54,635 nucleotides of DNA, taken from contig NZ_QOCF01000011.1 of the NCBI RefSeq assembly GCF_003318255.1, positions 1-54,635 of the forward strand, read 5' to 3'. The notes under the pieces were generated by a model. The model was not told the DNA's origin, ran no database searches, and saw only the letters and a program-made list of their open reading frames with translations. The DNA comes from Ruegeria sp. A3M17 (GTDB taxonomy: Bacteria; Pseudomonadota; Alphaproteobacteria; Rhodobacterales; Rhodobacteraceae). Positions 26,043 through 35,466 of this stretch are shown in pieces; the stretch's first letter is position 1, and every line of letters starts with the position of its first letter. The position numbers and the translations under genes were made by a program.

Positions 26043-27001
26043 CGGCATGGCTGTTATCCGGCCTCGGCTTGCTGATCTTGCTGCTGGCAGGTGATGCTTT
26101 GGTCCGCGGTGCAGTGAACCTGAGCCTGCGTTTGGGTGTGCCAGCTCTGATCGTCAGCCTGACAATCGTCGCTTTTGGCACCTCGGCCCCTGAGCTGTTG
26201 ATCGCGATCAGCGCGATCAAGGAAAACGCGCCGGGGATTGCGCTGGGTAACGTGGTCGGGTCGAATACAGCAAACATCTTGCTGGTTCTGGGTCTGCCAG
26301 CCTTGCTTGCCACGCTGCACACCAGCGAATGCAACACCCGAAGAAACTATGTGTTCATGTTACTGGCCACGGTGCTGTTCATCGGCCTGGCATTTTGCGG
26401 CGTGTTCAACATGGCCAGTGGTGCGATCTTGCTGGCTGCTTTGGGATTGGTCCTGCTCAACGCGTTCCGCGATGCGCGCGCGCATCGCAAAGCCTGCGGT
26501 GAAGCCTGTGCGGAAGAGGATGAGCTGGAAGGTCTGGAAGAGGCCGATCCGGACATGCCCTATTGGAAACTATCGATCTATCTGGTCCTGGGCCTGATCG
26601 GCCTGCCGATGGGGGCGCACCTATTGGTCGACAATGCCACGATCATTGCCCGCACATATGGCGTCAGCGAAACGATTATCGGTCTGACCCTGATCGCGGT
26701 GGGGACATCCCTGCCGGAACTGGCCACGACCGTCATGGCGGCCTTGCGCAGACAGGCGGATGTCGCCTTGGGCAACGTGATCGGGTCGAACATGTTCAAC
26801 CTTTTGGCCATCGTCGGGATCGCCACGTTGTTTGGACGTATCCCGGTGGACCCGGAATTCCTGCGTTTCGATCTGTGGGTCATGCTGGGCGCATCGCTTC
26901 TGTTGATCCCGTTCGTGTTCTTGAAACAAGATATCACGCGCGGCTGGGGTCTGGTGTTGACGCTGCTGTATGCGGTCTACATCGTCTCGCTGCTGGCGTG
27001 A
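26039..27001 (+). CDS. calcium/sodium antiporter (CaCA family, YrbG-like)
   Basis: A 320-residue inner-membrane protein with two inverted alpha-repeats: FGTSAPELLIAISA...GNVVGSNTANI (about 43-80) and VGTSLPELATTVMA...GNVIGSNMFN (about 220-257), which hold the ion-coordinating acidic and polar residues. An acidic cytoplasmic loop (EACAEEDELEGLEEADPD) separates the halves. A strong AAGGAGG site lies ahead of the ATG. It exchanges cytoplasmic Ca2+ for Na+ or H+. Co-translated with the zinc-ribbon miniprotein. Confidence 0.93.
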   Translation: MTAWLLSGLGLLILLLAGDALVRGAVNLSLRLGVPALIVSLTIVAFGTSAPELLIAISAIKENAPGIALGNVVGSNTANILLVLGLPALLATLHTSECNTRRNYVFMLLATVLFIGLAFCGVFNMASGAILLAALGLVLLNAFRDARAHRKACGEACAEEDELEGLEEADPDMPYWKLSIYLVLGLIGLPMGAHLLVDNATIIARTYGVSETIIGLTLIAVGTSLPELATTVMAALRRQADVALGNVIGSNMFNLLAIVGIATLFGRIPVDPEFLRFDLWVMLGASLLLIPFVFLKQDITRGWGLVLTLLYAVYIVSLLA

Positions 27002-27022
27002 CCTGAAGATAAGGGGAAATCC

Positions 27023-27802
27023 ATGGCCCGAGCGTTGGTGACCGGTGCAGGTATTCGTCTTGGTCGGGCAATGGCCCTGTATATGGCAAAGCGGGGATAT
27101 GACGTCGCCGTGCACTATGCGACGTCTGAACAACCTGCTGCCGAAACCGTGGCCGAGGTGCAGGCGCTTGGGCGCAAGGCGGTCGCCTTGCACGCCGATC
27201 TGCTGGATGAGGCGCAGGTCCTGACCTTGCTGCCCCGCGCGGCAGAGGCGTTGGGCGGACCAATCACCTGTCTGGTGAACAACGCGTCGATCTTTGAATA
27301 CGACAACCTTCAATCCGCCACGCGGCAAAGCTGGGACCGGCACCTCGACAGCAACCTGCGCGCGCCTTTCGTCCTGACGCAGGCCATGGCTGCGCAGGGG
27401 CTGAAGCCGGGCACGGACGAGGCGGGTGAGCCTGTTGCCACCGGGCTGATCGTGAACATGGTGGATATGCGGGTGCGCAAGCTCACGCCAGAGTTCATGA
27501 CCTATACGATTGCCAAGATGGGTTTGTGGGCGTTGACGCGCACCTCGGCGCAGGCGCTCTCGCCAGCGATCCGAGTCAACGCGATTGGGCCTGGCCCAAC
27601 GATGCAAGGTCATCGGCAAAGCCAAGAACACTTCAATGCGCAGCGCGCGAACACGGTTCTGGAGCGCGGATCGAACCCATCCGATATCACCGCGGCTTTG
27701 GGTTATTTCCTGGATGCGCATGCGGTCACAGGCCAACTATTGTGCGTCGACGGGGGTCAGCATCTGGGGTGGAAAACACCGGATGTTCTGGGCCCTGAAT
27801 AG
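27023..27802 (+). CDS. SDR-family oxidoreductase
   Basis: 259 residues: NAD(P)-binding TGAGIRLGRAMALYMAKRG at 7-25, VNNASIFE (the NNAG-type motif with Ser), catalytic YTIAK at about 159-163, and the C-terminal VDGGQHL. The GAGIRLG loop and NNAS resemble pteridine reductase / FolM dihydromonapterin reductases, so a pterin role is possible; the substrate is not certain. A GGGGA site precedes the ATG. It lies 21 bases after the antiporter, possibly in the same transcript. Confidence 0.85.
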   Translation: MARALVTGAGIRLGRAMALYMAKRGYDVAVHYATSEQPAAETVAEVQALGRKAVALHADLLDEAQVLTLLPRAAEALGGPITCLVNNASIFEYDNLQSATRQSWDRHLDSNLRAPFVLTQAMAAQGLKPGTDEAGEPVATGLIVNMVDMRVRKLTPEFMTYTIAKMGLWALTRTSAQALSPAIRVNAIGPGPTMQGHRQSQEHFNAQRANTVLERGSNPSDITAALGYFLDAHAVTGQLLCVDGGQHLGWKTPDVLGPE

Positions 27803-28092
27803 ATAAAACTGCTGCAAGTTTTGCACTGCTCTCGATTCCGTTACCTTCGCGTTACAAAAATGTCTTTTTTTTCATACACTTGCCTTGTGAATGAAAATAT
27901 TTACAATGAAAACAACGAGTTAAATATCTGCCTATTTTTTGTGCAAATCAAGGATTCCTTAATGAATCAAGGGAAATTAGCCAAGCTCAGAAACTTATCT
28001 TCACACTTATCCACAGAAACCGTGGATTTGTTTTCTCTTGATCTGGGGGCCACAAGATTGCAGCCATGGTCAGAGAATCATATCTCAGGCAA
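27803..28092. other. AT-rich intergenic region with DnaA-box-like site upstream of uvrC
   Basis: A 290-base stretch clearly richer in A+T than its surroundings. It contains TTATCCACA (28007-28015), a match to the DnaA box consensus, and an overlapping inverted repeat ATCCAC-N7-GTGGAT (28009-28027). Further upstream AATCAAGG occurs twice with AAGGATTCCTT between. No convincing gene: one 91-codon open frame from TTG 27821 has poor codon use and overlaps uvrC. It probably contains the uvrC promoter. Confidence 0.6.
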
Positions 28093-29967
28093 ATGACAAC
28101 AAACAGCGAACCGACCCCTGACACTCAACTGACCGGCTATGCCTGCATTCAGCGGTATGTGAAGACATTGGACAGCTCCCCCGGTGTGTATCGCATGTTG
28201 GATGCGGACAGCCGGGTGCTGTACGTGGGAAAGGCGCGCAACCTCAAAGCGCGGGTGTCGAACTATGCGCGACCGGGACATTCGGGGCGGATTGAGCGAA
28301 TGATCGCGGCGACGGCTTCGATGATGTTCCTGACCACGCGGACCGAGACCGAGGCGCTGCTGCTTGAGCAGAACCTGATCAAGCAGCTCAAGCCCAAGTA
28401 CAACGTGCTGCTGCGCGACGACAAAAGCTTTCCCAATATTCTGGTCGCCAAGGACCATGCCTTTCCGCAGATCAAAAAGCACCGTGGCGCGAAGAAAGAG
28501 AAGGGGACCTATTTCGGCCCCTTCGCCAGTGCAGGCGCGGTCAATCGGACGTTGAACCAGCTGCAAAAGGCGTTTCTGCTGCGCAATTGCTCGGATTCCA
28601 TGTTTGACGGCCGCACGCGGCCCTGTCTGCTTTATCAGATCAAGCGGTGCTCGGGGCCATGCGTTGGTCTGATCTCGGAAGACGAATACGGCGAAAGCGT
28701 CAAAGATGCCGAGCGGTTCCTGTCAGGGCGGTCGACCAAAGTGCAAGAGGAGCTGGCCGAACAGATGATGGCCGCGTCCGAGGCGATGGAGTTCGAACGT
28801 GCCGCCGGGCTGCGAGATCGCATTCGGGCGCTGACGCAGGTGCAGACTTCGCAGGGCATCAATCCGCGTGGCGTGGCTGAGGCGGATGTGATTGGCCTCT
28901 ATATGGACAGCGGGCAGGCATGTGTTCAGGTGTTCTTTATCCGCGCCAATCAGAACTGGGGGAACAAGGATTTCTATCCTCGTGTCGGTGCGGATGTTTC
29001 CGCCGCAGAGGTGATGGAGGCGTTTCTTGGCCAGTTCTACGACAACAAGGAACCGCCCCGGCAGCTGATCCTGTCGGATGCGGTTGAAAATGCCGATCTG
29101 ATGCACGAGGCGCTGAGCGAGAAGGCGGGGCGTAAGGTCGAAATCCTAGTGCCTCAGCGCGGTGAGAAACAGGAACTGATTGCAGGGGCCTTGCGCAATG
29201 CACGGGAATCCCTGGCACGGCGGATGTCGGAAAGCGCCACGCAGGCCAAGCTGCTGCGTGGCGTGGCCGAAGCGTTTGATCTGGACAGCCCGCCGAACCG
29301 GATTGAGGTTTACGATAACTCTCATATCCAGGGCACCAACGCCGTTGGTGGGATGATCGTGGCAGGCCCCGAAGGGTACATGAAAAACGCCTATCGAAAG
29401 TTCAACATTCGGGGTGATGACCTGACCCCCGGTGACGACTTTGGCATGATGAAAGAGGTTCTGACCCGCCGCTTTACTCGCCTGCAAAAAGAGGATCCGG
29501 ATCGTGACAAGGGGTTGTGGCCCGACCTGTTACTGATCGACGGCGGCGCGGGGCAGGTGAGTGCTGTGCGCGAAATCATGGTCGAGCATGGGGTCGAAGA
29601 CATCCCTATGGTCGGTGTTGCCAAGGGCGTTGATCGCGATCACGGCAAGGAAGAGTTCCACCGTACCGGTCAGCGCCCCTTTGCCTTAAAACGCAACGAC
29701 CCGGTGCTGTATTTTATTCAGCGTCTGCGGGACGAGGCGCACCGGTTTGCAATCGGCACCCACCGCGCGAAACGGGCCAAGGCCGTCGGCGCGACACCAC
29801 TGGACGAAATCCCGGGTGTGGGGGCAGCACGCAAACGCGCCCTACTGGCACATTTTGGCAGTGCCAAGGCCGTGAGCCGGGCCAATCTGGCGGATTTGAA
29901 AGCGGTCGAGGGGATCTCAGCAGGGTTGGCGCAGAAAGTTTATGATTTCTTCCATGACAAGGGCTAG
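28093..29967 (+). CDS. uvrC: UvrABC excinuclease subunit C
   Basis: About 624 residues; makes the dual incisions in nucleotide-excision repair with UvrA and UvrB. The N-terminal GIY-YIG nuclease domain ([10 protein letters not shown]...[14 protein letters not shown]) comes first, followed by a UVR motif around residue 210-240, an RNase H-like UvrC endonuclease domain ([20 protein letters not shown]) and a C-terminal helix-hairpin-helix pair ([18 protein letters not shown]). Two starts are possible (28066 and 28093), neither with a good ribosome site; I prefer 28093. Its TAG stop shares a CTAG palindrome with the stop of the convergent transporter gene. Confidence 0.96.
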   Translation: MTTNSEPTPDTQLTGYACIQRYVKTLDSSPGVYRMLDADSRVLYVGKARNLKARVSNYARPGHSGRIERMIAATASMMFLTTRTETEALLLEQNLIKQLKPKYNVLLRDDKSFPNILVAKDHAFPQIKKHRGAKKEKGTYFGPFASAGAVNRTLNQLQKAFLLRNCSDSMFDGRTRPCLLYQIKRCSGPCVGLISEDEYGESVKDAERFLSGRSTKVQEELAEQMMAASEAMEFERAAGLRDRIRALTQVQTSQGINPRGVAEADVIGLYMDSGQACVQVFFIRANQNWGNKDFYPRVGADVSAAEVMEAFLGQFYDNKEPPRQLILSDAVENADLMHEALSEKAGRKVEILVPQRGEKQELIAGALRNARESLARRMSESATQAKLLRGVAEAFDLDSPPNRIEVYDNSHIQGTNAVGGMIVAGPEGYMKNAYRKFNIRGDDLTPGDDFGMMKEVLTRRFTRLQKEDPDRDKGLWPDLLLIDGGAGQVSAVREIMVEHGVEDIPMVGVAKGVDRDHGKEEFHRTGQRPFALKRNDPVLYFIQRLRDEAHRFAIGTHRAKRAKAVGATPLDEIPGVGAARKRALLAHFGSAKAVSRANLADLKAVEGISAGLAQKVYDFFHDKG

Positions 29968-30848
29968 GCCTTGCGCCCGCGCCACAGGATGTAGAGGCCG
30001 GAGGCCACGATCAGACCACTACCAATCCACATTGTCTGGTCCAGATCCTCGCCAAAAAAGATCACGCCCAAGGCAACACCGAACAGCAGGCGGGAATAGC
30101 GGAACGGCGTGACGGCAGACACCTCTCCGGTTCGCATGGCTTTCATCAGGGATGTGTATGCGATTGCGCCAAGGCCCACCGCCCCGGCGATATGCAGGCT
30201 TGTTAGCAACGGCACAGGCGCGATGGGGGCTTGTTCCCAAAAGCTGTAGGCAAACCCAGCGACAATCACGCTGACAAAGCCGTAGAACCCTAAAACTTCG
30301 GCTCCAAGGCTGGCGGGTGCGACCCGGCTGGCCAGGTCACGGCCGGCAAATCCCAACATCCCGAGCACGGCCAACAGGGACAGGATGGTGAAACTGTCTC
30401 CGGTCGGTTGGATGATGATGACAACGCCGATCAGGCCAACGAGAATGGCGCTCCACCGCCGCCAACCAACAGTCTCTCCGAATAGAAGCGCGGCACAGGC
30501 GACGACCACAAGCGGGGTGGCCTGCAGGATAACAGTTGCTGATGACAATGGGGTCAATGTGATGGCCAGCACGTAAAACAACCGCCCAAGGATTTCGAAC
30601 ACCGCGCGGATCTTCATTGCAGGCGACAGCACATCCGGTTGCAGCAGCCGCGTGCCCCGTGCGATGGCGACACAGGCAAAGATGACCGCGCCACCCAATC
30701 CGAACAGGACAAGAATTTGCCAGACGGGCAAGGCAACCGCCGCCGCTTTCAGCAGCGCGTCTTCCAATGCAAAACATGCCATCGCGCCGATCATCCATGC
30801 GCTACCGATCAGGTTGGCGCGCGCGTCGGTCTCAATATTTGGGGTCAT
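29964..30848 (-). CDS. DMT-superfamily (EamA) transporter
   Basis: 294 residues with ten hydrophobic segments in two EamA repeats (about 15-145 and 155-290). [28 protein letters not shown] and [21 protein letters not shown] are typical repeat ends. Likely an exporter or importer of metabolites such as amino acids or nucleotides; the substrate cannot be read. The start at 30848 removes a long basic N-terminal extension that lacks membrane character. Divergent from pgsA over 178 bases; convergent with uvrC, overlapping it by 4 bases. Confidence 0.9.
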   Translation of the reverse strand: MTPNIETDARANLIGSAWMIGAMACFALEDALLKAAAVALPVWQILVLFGLGGAVIFACVAIARGTRLLQPDVLSPAMKIRAVFEILGRLFYVLAITLTPLSSATVILQATPLVVVACAALLFGETVGWRRWSAILVGLIGVVIIIQPTGDSFTILSLLAVLGMLGFAGRDLASRVAPASLGAEVLGFYGFVSVIVAGFAYSFWEQAPIAPVPLLTSLHIAGAVGLGAIAYTSLMKAMRTGEVSAVTPFRYSRLLFGVALGVIFFGEDLDQTMWIGSGLIVASGLYILWRGRKA

Positions 30849-31026
30849 CGGGTCGTCTTTGCCATTGGGCTTGGTCGGCTGCACTCTGACGACAATCCGG
30901 CCCGGGGCCAAGGTCAATAACCGGTGCCGCGCCGGACTGCGGCGCTTTGACCAAGCCTCTGTGATCGGTACAGTTTTTTTCCGCCCCGTCTTTCCTGTCC
31001 CCGGTCGGCGATGTAGGGTCTGCTTC

Positions 31027-31695
31027 ATGAAGTGGAACCTGCCGAATATCCTGACCGTCCTGCGCCTGGTGGCCGCGCCCGGTCTGGCCGTAATGTTTCT
31101 GTATTTTACCAGACCCTATGCGGATTGGTTTGCGCTGATCCTGTTTCTGACCGCAGCCATTACCGACTGGTTCGACGGATATCTGGCGCGAGCGTGGAAA
31201 CAGGAAACCAAGATCGGCGCTATGCTGGACCCGATTGCGGACAAGGCGATGGTGGTGATCGCGCTGATGATCCTTGTGGGTTACTCCGCTGAGCACTGGA
31301 CGCCCTGGTTGGTGCTGCCAGCGACAGTCATCCTGTTCCGCGAGGTGTTTGTCTCGGGCCTGCGTGAATATTTGGGCGATACGGCCGGAACGCTGAAGGT
31401 GACCAAGCTGGCGAAATGGAAAACGACTGCTCAGATGGTAGCGATCGCGGTTCTGTTTTCGCAGGGGATATTCGAGCACAATTTTGTGATGGCCACGTTC
31501 GGCATGGATGCCGAAACGATGGATCTGGTCCTAACGGGTCAGCTGGAAGACCTAAATCATATGCGCTGGCACCTTGAGGCGATGTTCTGGTCTGGCCGGG
31601 TCGGTCTGTGGTTGCTGTGGATCGCCGCGGCGCTGACATTGATCACCGGTTATGACTACCTACGTAAAGCCATGCCCCATCTGAAGGAGAGCTAA
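31027..31695 (+). CDS. pgsA: CDP-diacylglycerol-glycerol-3-phosphate 3-phosphatidyltransferase
   Basis: A 222-residue membrane enzyme that makes phosphatidylglycerol phosphate. The CDP-alcohol phosphotransferase motif D-G-x2-A-R-x8-G-x3-D-x3-D is complete in DWFDGYLARAWKQETK and GAMLDPIADK. N-terminal NLPNILTVLRLVAAPGL is typical. It extends slightly longer than E. coli PgsA because of a loop near residues 150-185. It is followed after 3 bases by moaD. Confidence 0.96.
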   Translation: MKWNLPNILTVLRLVAAPGLAVMFLYFTRPYADWFALILFLTAAITDWFDGYLARAWKQETKIGAMLDPIADKAMVVIALMILVGYSAEHWTPWLVLPATVILFREVFVSGLREYLGDTAGTLKVTKLAKWKTTAQMVAIAVLFSQGIFEHNFVMATFGMDAETMDLVLTGQLEDLNHMRWHLEAMFWSGRVGLWLLWIAAALTLITGYDYLRKAMPHLKES

Positions 31696-31698
31696 GGG

Positions 31699-31944
31699 AT
31701 GGACGTGCTGTATTTTGCCTGGGTGCGTGAACGGATCGGCCTGCCGAAAGAACGGATTGAGACCGAGGCCGCGACCGTTTCCGATCTGGTCGCCGAGCTG
31801 AGCGCGCGCGAAGACCGCTATGCCGCCGCTTTTGCGGACCTGTCCGCATTGCGCGTGGCACTGGATCAAGAGCTGTCTGACTTTGACGCATCGCTTGTTG
31901 GTGTGCGCGAAGTGGCCTTTTTCCCGCCGATGACCGGCGGCTGA
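31699..31944 (+). CDS. moaD: molybdopterin synthase sulfur carrier subunit
   Basis: 81 residues with the ubiquitin-like beta-grasp pattern and the obligatory C-terminal Gly-Gly (FFPPMTGG) that is thiocarboxylated and inserts sulfur into precursor Z. It begins 3 bases after pgsA and is followed 4 bases later by moaE, its partner subunit. Confidence 0.96.
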   Translation: MDVLYFAWVRERIGLPKERIETEAATVSDLVAELSAREDRYAAAFADLSALRVALDQELSDFDASLVGVREVAFFPPMTGG

Positions 31945-31948
31945 AACG

Positions 31949-32392
31949 ATGCGCATTTCGGTTCAGCAGGAAGAGTTCGATCTGGGCGCCGAAGCCAATA
32001 CTTTCGCCGCCGGGGACGATGCCAACGGCGCCATTGTGACCTTTACCGGCGTGGTGCGCGATCTGGCATCCGGCGATCTGGATGTGATGGAAATCGAACA
32101 CTATCCCGGCATGACCGAACGCGCGCTAACCAAAATAGCCGAAGAGGCACAGCAGCGCTGGTCGTTGGGCGATGTGCTGGTGATCCACCGCCACGGGCGC
32201 CTTGCCCCGGGGGATCGGATCATGATGGTGGCCACTGCCGCGCGGCACCGCAAGGATGCGTTTGAGGCGGCAGAATACCTGATGGATTACCTGAAATCCC
32301 GTGCTCCCTTTTGGAAAAAGGAAATCACCACATCCGGCGCGGAATGGGTCGCAGCCAAGGATGAGGATGAAGATGCGCTGACGCGGTGGTAG
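31949..32392 (+). CDS. moaE: molybdopterin synthase catalytic subunit
   Basis: 147 residues; forms the MoaD2-MoaE2 heterotetramer that converts cyclic pyranopterin monophosphate to molybdopterin. GAIVTFTGVVRD, MEIEHYPGMTE, VLVIHRHGRLAPGD, AARHRKDAFEAAEYLMDYLKSRAPFWKKE (partly shown as separate motifs) contain the conserved HR and K-x6-K active-site region. Directly downstream of moaD. Confidence 0.96.
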   Translation: MRISVQQEEFDLGAEANTFAAGDDANGAIVTFTGVVRDLASGDLDVMEIEHYPGMTERALTKIAEEAQQRWSLGDVLVIHRHGRLAPGDRIMMVATAARHRKDAFEAAEYLMDYLKSRAPFWKKEITTSGAEWVAAKDEDEDALTRW

Positions 32393-32400
32393 GTTCTGTG

Positions 32401-32427
32401 CCCGGCACCGGATTATCTGGTGCCGGG
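32401..32427. terminator. hairpin between convergent moaE and a secreted-protein gene
   Basis: CCCGGCACC (32401-32409) pairs perfectly with GGTGCCGGG (32419-32427) over a 9-base loop. There is no long T-run after it in either direction, so it may act with Rho or simply separate the two convergent transcripts. Confidence 0.55.
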
Positions 32428-32441
32428 TCTATCATAGCGAG

Positions 32442-32972
32442 TTAGGTGCTTTGTTCGGTGTTACACTGCCGTGCCGCTTCGATGGCTTTTTTAGTACCAT
32501 CCAGACTAACGGTGAATGCGAACTCTTTCTTCGGAAACACGGTCATTTCGTATTTGTTCATGACGTCATCCACAAACTGGGCGTTGTTCGCAAGGATGTA
32601 TCCGCCTGTATATCCGTCGGCGAGATGCTTAGTCTTCTTGTGCGCCTCAGCTTCGTAGACGTTGCCGTCGAGTGACAGGAAGATCTTTTCCTTCTTACCC
32701 TTCAGGCCAATGTCGTTCTTCGTGAACACACCAAGATAGCCCATCTCGTGGTCCTTGGTCAGACCCATCTGAACGACGTTCTGGTTTTCGTCCATGCGTT
32801 CGATCAGGCAAGACTCGCGTGTGTCATCCACAAAGATAGTCCAACCAGATTCTTCGCCCCAGTTGGTGAAGGTATCGTTCTCTGAAGGTATCACGTCACT
32901 TGAAGCCCAAGCGGCTACAGCAGAGAAGATGCTTAGAGTTGCGGCGGTTGTTAATGATGATTTGAAATTCAT
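32442..32972 (-). CDS. secreted protein of unknown function
   Basis: 176 residues with a signal peptide (MNFKSSLTTAATLSIFSAVAAWA, cleavage after AWA). The mature protein is charged and mixed alpha/beta, resembling the invasion-associated / IalB-like layout: GWTIFVDDTRESCLIERM near the N terminus, GYTGGYILANNAQFVDDVM in the middle and VSLDGTKKAIEAARQC at the end, with two cysteines that could form a disulfide. GGAG precedes the ATG. It has a somewhat lower GC than its neighbours and its own promoter region. Confidence 0.8.
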   Translation of the reverse strand: MNFKSSLTTAATLSIFSAVAAWASSDVIPSENDTFTNWGEESGWTIFVDDTRESCLIERMDENQNVVQMGLTKDHEMGYLGVFTKNDIGLKGKKEKIFLSLDGNVYEAEAHKKTKHLADGYTGGYILANNAQFVDDVMNKYEMTVFPKKEFAFTVSLDGTKKAIEAARQCNTEQST

Positions 32973-33144
32973 AGTACACTCCAATTTTCTGGATAGTGAA
33001 CAGTCATGTGCATGTGTAAAAATGCACCAATTCCTAATATTGAATTTGTTGTAAAAATTGAAGGCGATTGCCTCCGATCGGCTGATTTGTGCCGAAAGTG
33101 CAGTCTGCCCCAACCCAGGTCAGCTGTTAAGTCCGGGGCTGGGA

Positions 33145-33465
33145 TCAATCCGCGTTGTTGATACGCCCACGCAATTCTTCAGCCTCTTGCCGCGCCGCGC
33201 GCAGGCCGTCCATGGCGGCGGCCAGTTCTGCCTCGGTCTGGGTCAGCTGGTTGGTCAACTCGGCCTCGCGTTGTTGCAGATAGGTGATCGCCTGGTCACG
33301 GGTTTCCTCTGCTTCGTGAAGCTCCTGGCTCATGCGGTCCAGATCGGCGACGTCGCTTTGGCGGACGCGCGACAGGCGATGGGCCAGCCAGTTGGCGAAC
33401 CATCCCATGCTAAAGGCGGCAAACAATATGACGGCGGTCGCGATAATGAATTCGATTCTGTTCAA
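33145..33465 (-). CDS. membrane-anchored coiled-coil protein
   Basis: 106 residues from a TTG start at 33465, one base after the stop of the OmpA-domain gene. One N-terminal membrane helix (EFIIATAVILFAAFSMGWFA) is followed by a long heptad-rich coiled coil (about 40-100; LDRMSQELHEAEETRD, AELTNQLTQTEAELAAAMDGL) and a GRINNAD end. Probably a cytoplasmic or periplasmic spacer that works with the envelope protein encoded just upstream. No closer family recognised. Confidence 0.75.
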   Translation of the reverse strand: MNRIEFIIATAVILFAAFSMGWFANWLAHRLSRVRQSDVADLDRMSQELHEAEETRDQAITYLQQREAELTNQLTQTEAELAAAMDGLRAARQEAEELRGRINNAD

Positions 33466-33466
33466 T

Positions 33467-35401
33467 TTACTGGTCCCCTGCGCCCGAGTCGGTTTCCGCA
33501 TCCGTTTCCGCGGCTTCGGCCTCTGGCTCTGCGTCTTGTGACGTCTCTGTTTCGTCTTCCATCGCTTCCAGCGCGGTTTGAGATTCGGCGGTGGATTCGG
33601 GCCGGATCAGGCGGAATTCGATGCGTCTGTTTTCTTCCCGCCCGATTTCGGTGTCATTGTCGGCGATTGGCTGGGTTTCACCATAGCCCAAGGCGGTAAA
33701 GCTGGCTGTGGGCACGCGCCGCGCGCGCAGCTCATTGAGGATGGATTGTGCCCGTGATTGGCTGAGCTGCTGGTTCATCTCTTCGCGACCTTGGCTGTCA
33801 GTGTGGCCCTGAATCTCCAGCCGGATGGGTCCGCATTCCCGCAGGATGTCGGCGATCTGATTGACCGTATCGCGCGATTCGGCGGCGACCGTGGCAGAAC
33901 CTGGTTCAAAGGCGATTTTGGAACCCGCCTGAACCTCGGCGATGCGCTCTTCGCAAACATCCGGATCGGGCAGCTTGTCTGCGGGCTCGGGTGGCTTTTG
34001 ATAGGTGATCGACAGGCTGAAATCTTGTGCCTCGCCCAGTTTTTCCGACAAGAGCCCCGAAATATAGGCCCGGGTTTTGGGGTCGTGACTGATGCCGTTC
34101 AGAACCACTTCGTCCGGTGTCACGGTCAGCGCGCCATTGTGCAGTTGCGACAACGCCTCAAGCCCACTGAGGACGCGAATGGGCCAATCAGCGGGCAGGT
34201 CAGGGGCCACGCGGGTTGCGGTATGGACGTGTTCGAAACCAAAGGCTGCACGGGCATAGCTGTCGACCATGTCACGCAGGGTTTCATCCCCTAGCCGGCC
34301 GCGCATTTGCATCAGGCCCTCGGGACTTCGTGTTGCTGAGAATTCGGGCGGGCCGGATTGGTTTTCCGTTTCGGGTTCCGGCAGAACCGCGTGCAGGGCA
34401 AAGACCTCGGGCAGTGCGTTTTCCAGTTCGCCGATCACCTGGTCAAACAGCGCGGCACCAGTGCCTTCGGCCGCGACCAGAGTGATATCCGCATCTGACA
34501 AGGTCACCGTACCCTGGCCGATTTCCGACAGCGCCCGAATGCTTAACACGGCAGCGTCAGGCCAACGCGGCGAGGGTTCACCCAGGCCTATGGTGCAGGA
34601 ATAAGGCCCGGTCAGACCAGCATCCTGTGCGGCTGCGACGATCCGGTCCCGCGCCTGTTCGTCCTGGGCAGAACAGGCATCGAATTGCCCGCCATTTTCG
34701 TCGATCAGGTAACGCAGGGTGAAAGGTGTAATGACCGGGCGCGGTGCGGAAATGGACAAGCCAATGCGCAGGCTGGGTGGTGCCGCGCGCGTCAGCGCTT
34801 GCTCAAGCCGTTCTTTTTCCTGCTGGCTGTCGGCAATTGCCGTCACCTTTACAAGCCCGGGGCTGGCCGAGATTTTGGCTCGCGGCAGTCGGGCCAGCGC
34901 CTCAACGGCATAGGCGATCGCATCGTCCCAGCCTTTGGGCTTTGGATAGTCGGCGGTTTCCAGCAAATCGGATATCGGCCCGTCATTCAGCGTGCGCAGT
35001 CTTTTTGTCAGAGCGTCGCGATCTTCGCTGGCCGGGATAAGGCCAATAACCGAGATACCGCTGTCATTGCGCAGAATTTCGGCAGAAAAGCGTGGGGAGG
35101 CCAGCTGCGTCGTGGGCGCGACTTCCATTTCATCAATCACGCGCGAGGTGTCGACCTCGGTCCCCGCTGCCGTCAGGGCGTTAAATCGTGTTGCCTCATC
35201 CGTGGCAGTGCCGGTCAGAACCACCCGCAGCCCGTCTGACTGGACCTCGGCCCAGTTATGGCCTTTCAGGTCCAGCGCACGCCGAACGGCAAATTCCGAG
35301 GCTTCTTCGACCTTTGTTACGGCAAAGCTTGCGGCCAGCAAGGACAGCCCAGCGGACGCAAGGAAGACAAAGGCAACGACGAAGATATAAGGCAGACGCA
35401 T
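33467..35401 (-). CDS. BON-like repeat / OmpA peptidoglycan-binding envelope protein
   Basis: 644 residues. An N-terminal signal anchor (LPYIFVVAFVFLASAGLSLLAASF) is followed by several BON-like repeats (about 35-95, 160-215, 265-335 and 395-455 by pattern). The C-terminal OmpA domain is at about 490-600 (IAFEPGSATVAAESRDT, IRLEIQGHTDSQG, ARAQSILNEL, GYGETQPIADN), containing the peptidoglycan-binding Asp and Arg region. An acidic tail rich in Glu and Ala ends the protein. The design recalls ArfA-type proteins with BON plus OmpA modules. It probably links inner membrane to cell wall. Confidence 0.85.
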   Translation of the reverse strand: MRLPYIFVVAFVFLASAGLSLLAASFAVTKVEEASEFAVRRALDLKGHNWAEVQSDGLRVVLTGTATDEATRFNALTAAGTEVDTSRVIDEMEVAPTTQLASPRFSAEILRNDSGISVIGLIPASEDRDALTKRLRTLNDGPISDLLETADYPKPKGWDDAIAYAVEALARLPRAKISASPGLVKVTAIADSQQEKERLEQALTRAAPPSLRIGLSISAPRPVITPFTLRYLIDENGGQFDACSAQDEQARDRIVAAAQDAGLTGPYSCTIGLGEPSPRWPDAAVLSIRALSEIGQGTVTLSDADITLVAAEGTGAALFDQVIGELENALPEVFALHAVLPEPETENQSGPPEFSATRSPEGLMQMRGRLGDETLRDMVDSYARAAFGFEHVHTATRVAPDLPADWPIRVLSGLEALSQLHNGALTVTPDEVVLNGISHDPKTRAYISGLLSEKLGEAQDFSLSITYQKPPEPADKLPDPDVCEERIAEVQAGSKIAFEPGSATVAAESRDTVNQIADILRECGPIRLEIQGHTDSQGREEMNQQLSQSRAQSILNELRARRVPTASFTALGYGETQPIADNDTEIGREENRRIEFRLIRPESTAESQTALEAMEDETETSQDAEPEAEAAETDAETDSGAGDQ

Positions 35402-35466
35402 GTGCGAACAATCGACTCCTCGGGTGAGTGTTCAGAACTCTTACAGAGGCCTAGGCCCGGGTGCAA

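Noticed and set aside
26621..27736. A 371-codon minus-strand open frame across the antiporter and SDR genes
   Set aside because: It spans two genes with complete family motifs on the plus strand and shows only low-complexity Arg/Gln/His content.
27821..28096. A 91-codon plus-strand open frame upstream of uvrC
   Set aside because: TTG start without ribosome site, AT-rich composition without coding character, and its end overlaps uvrC; more likely promoter DNA.
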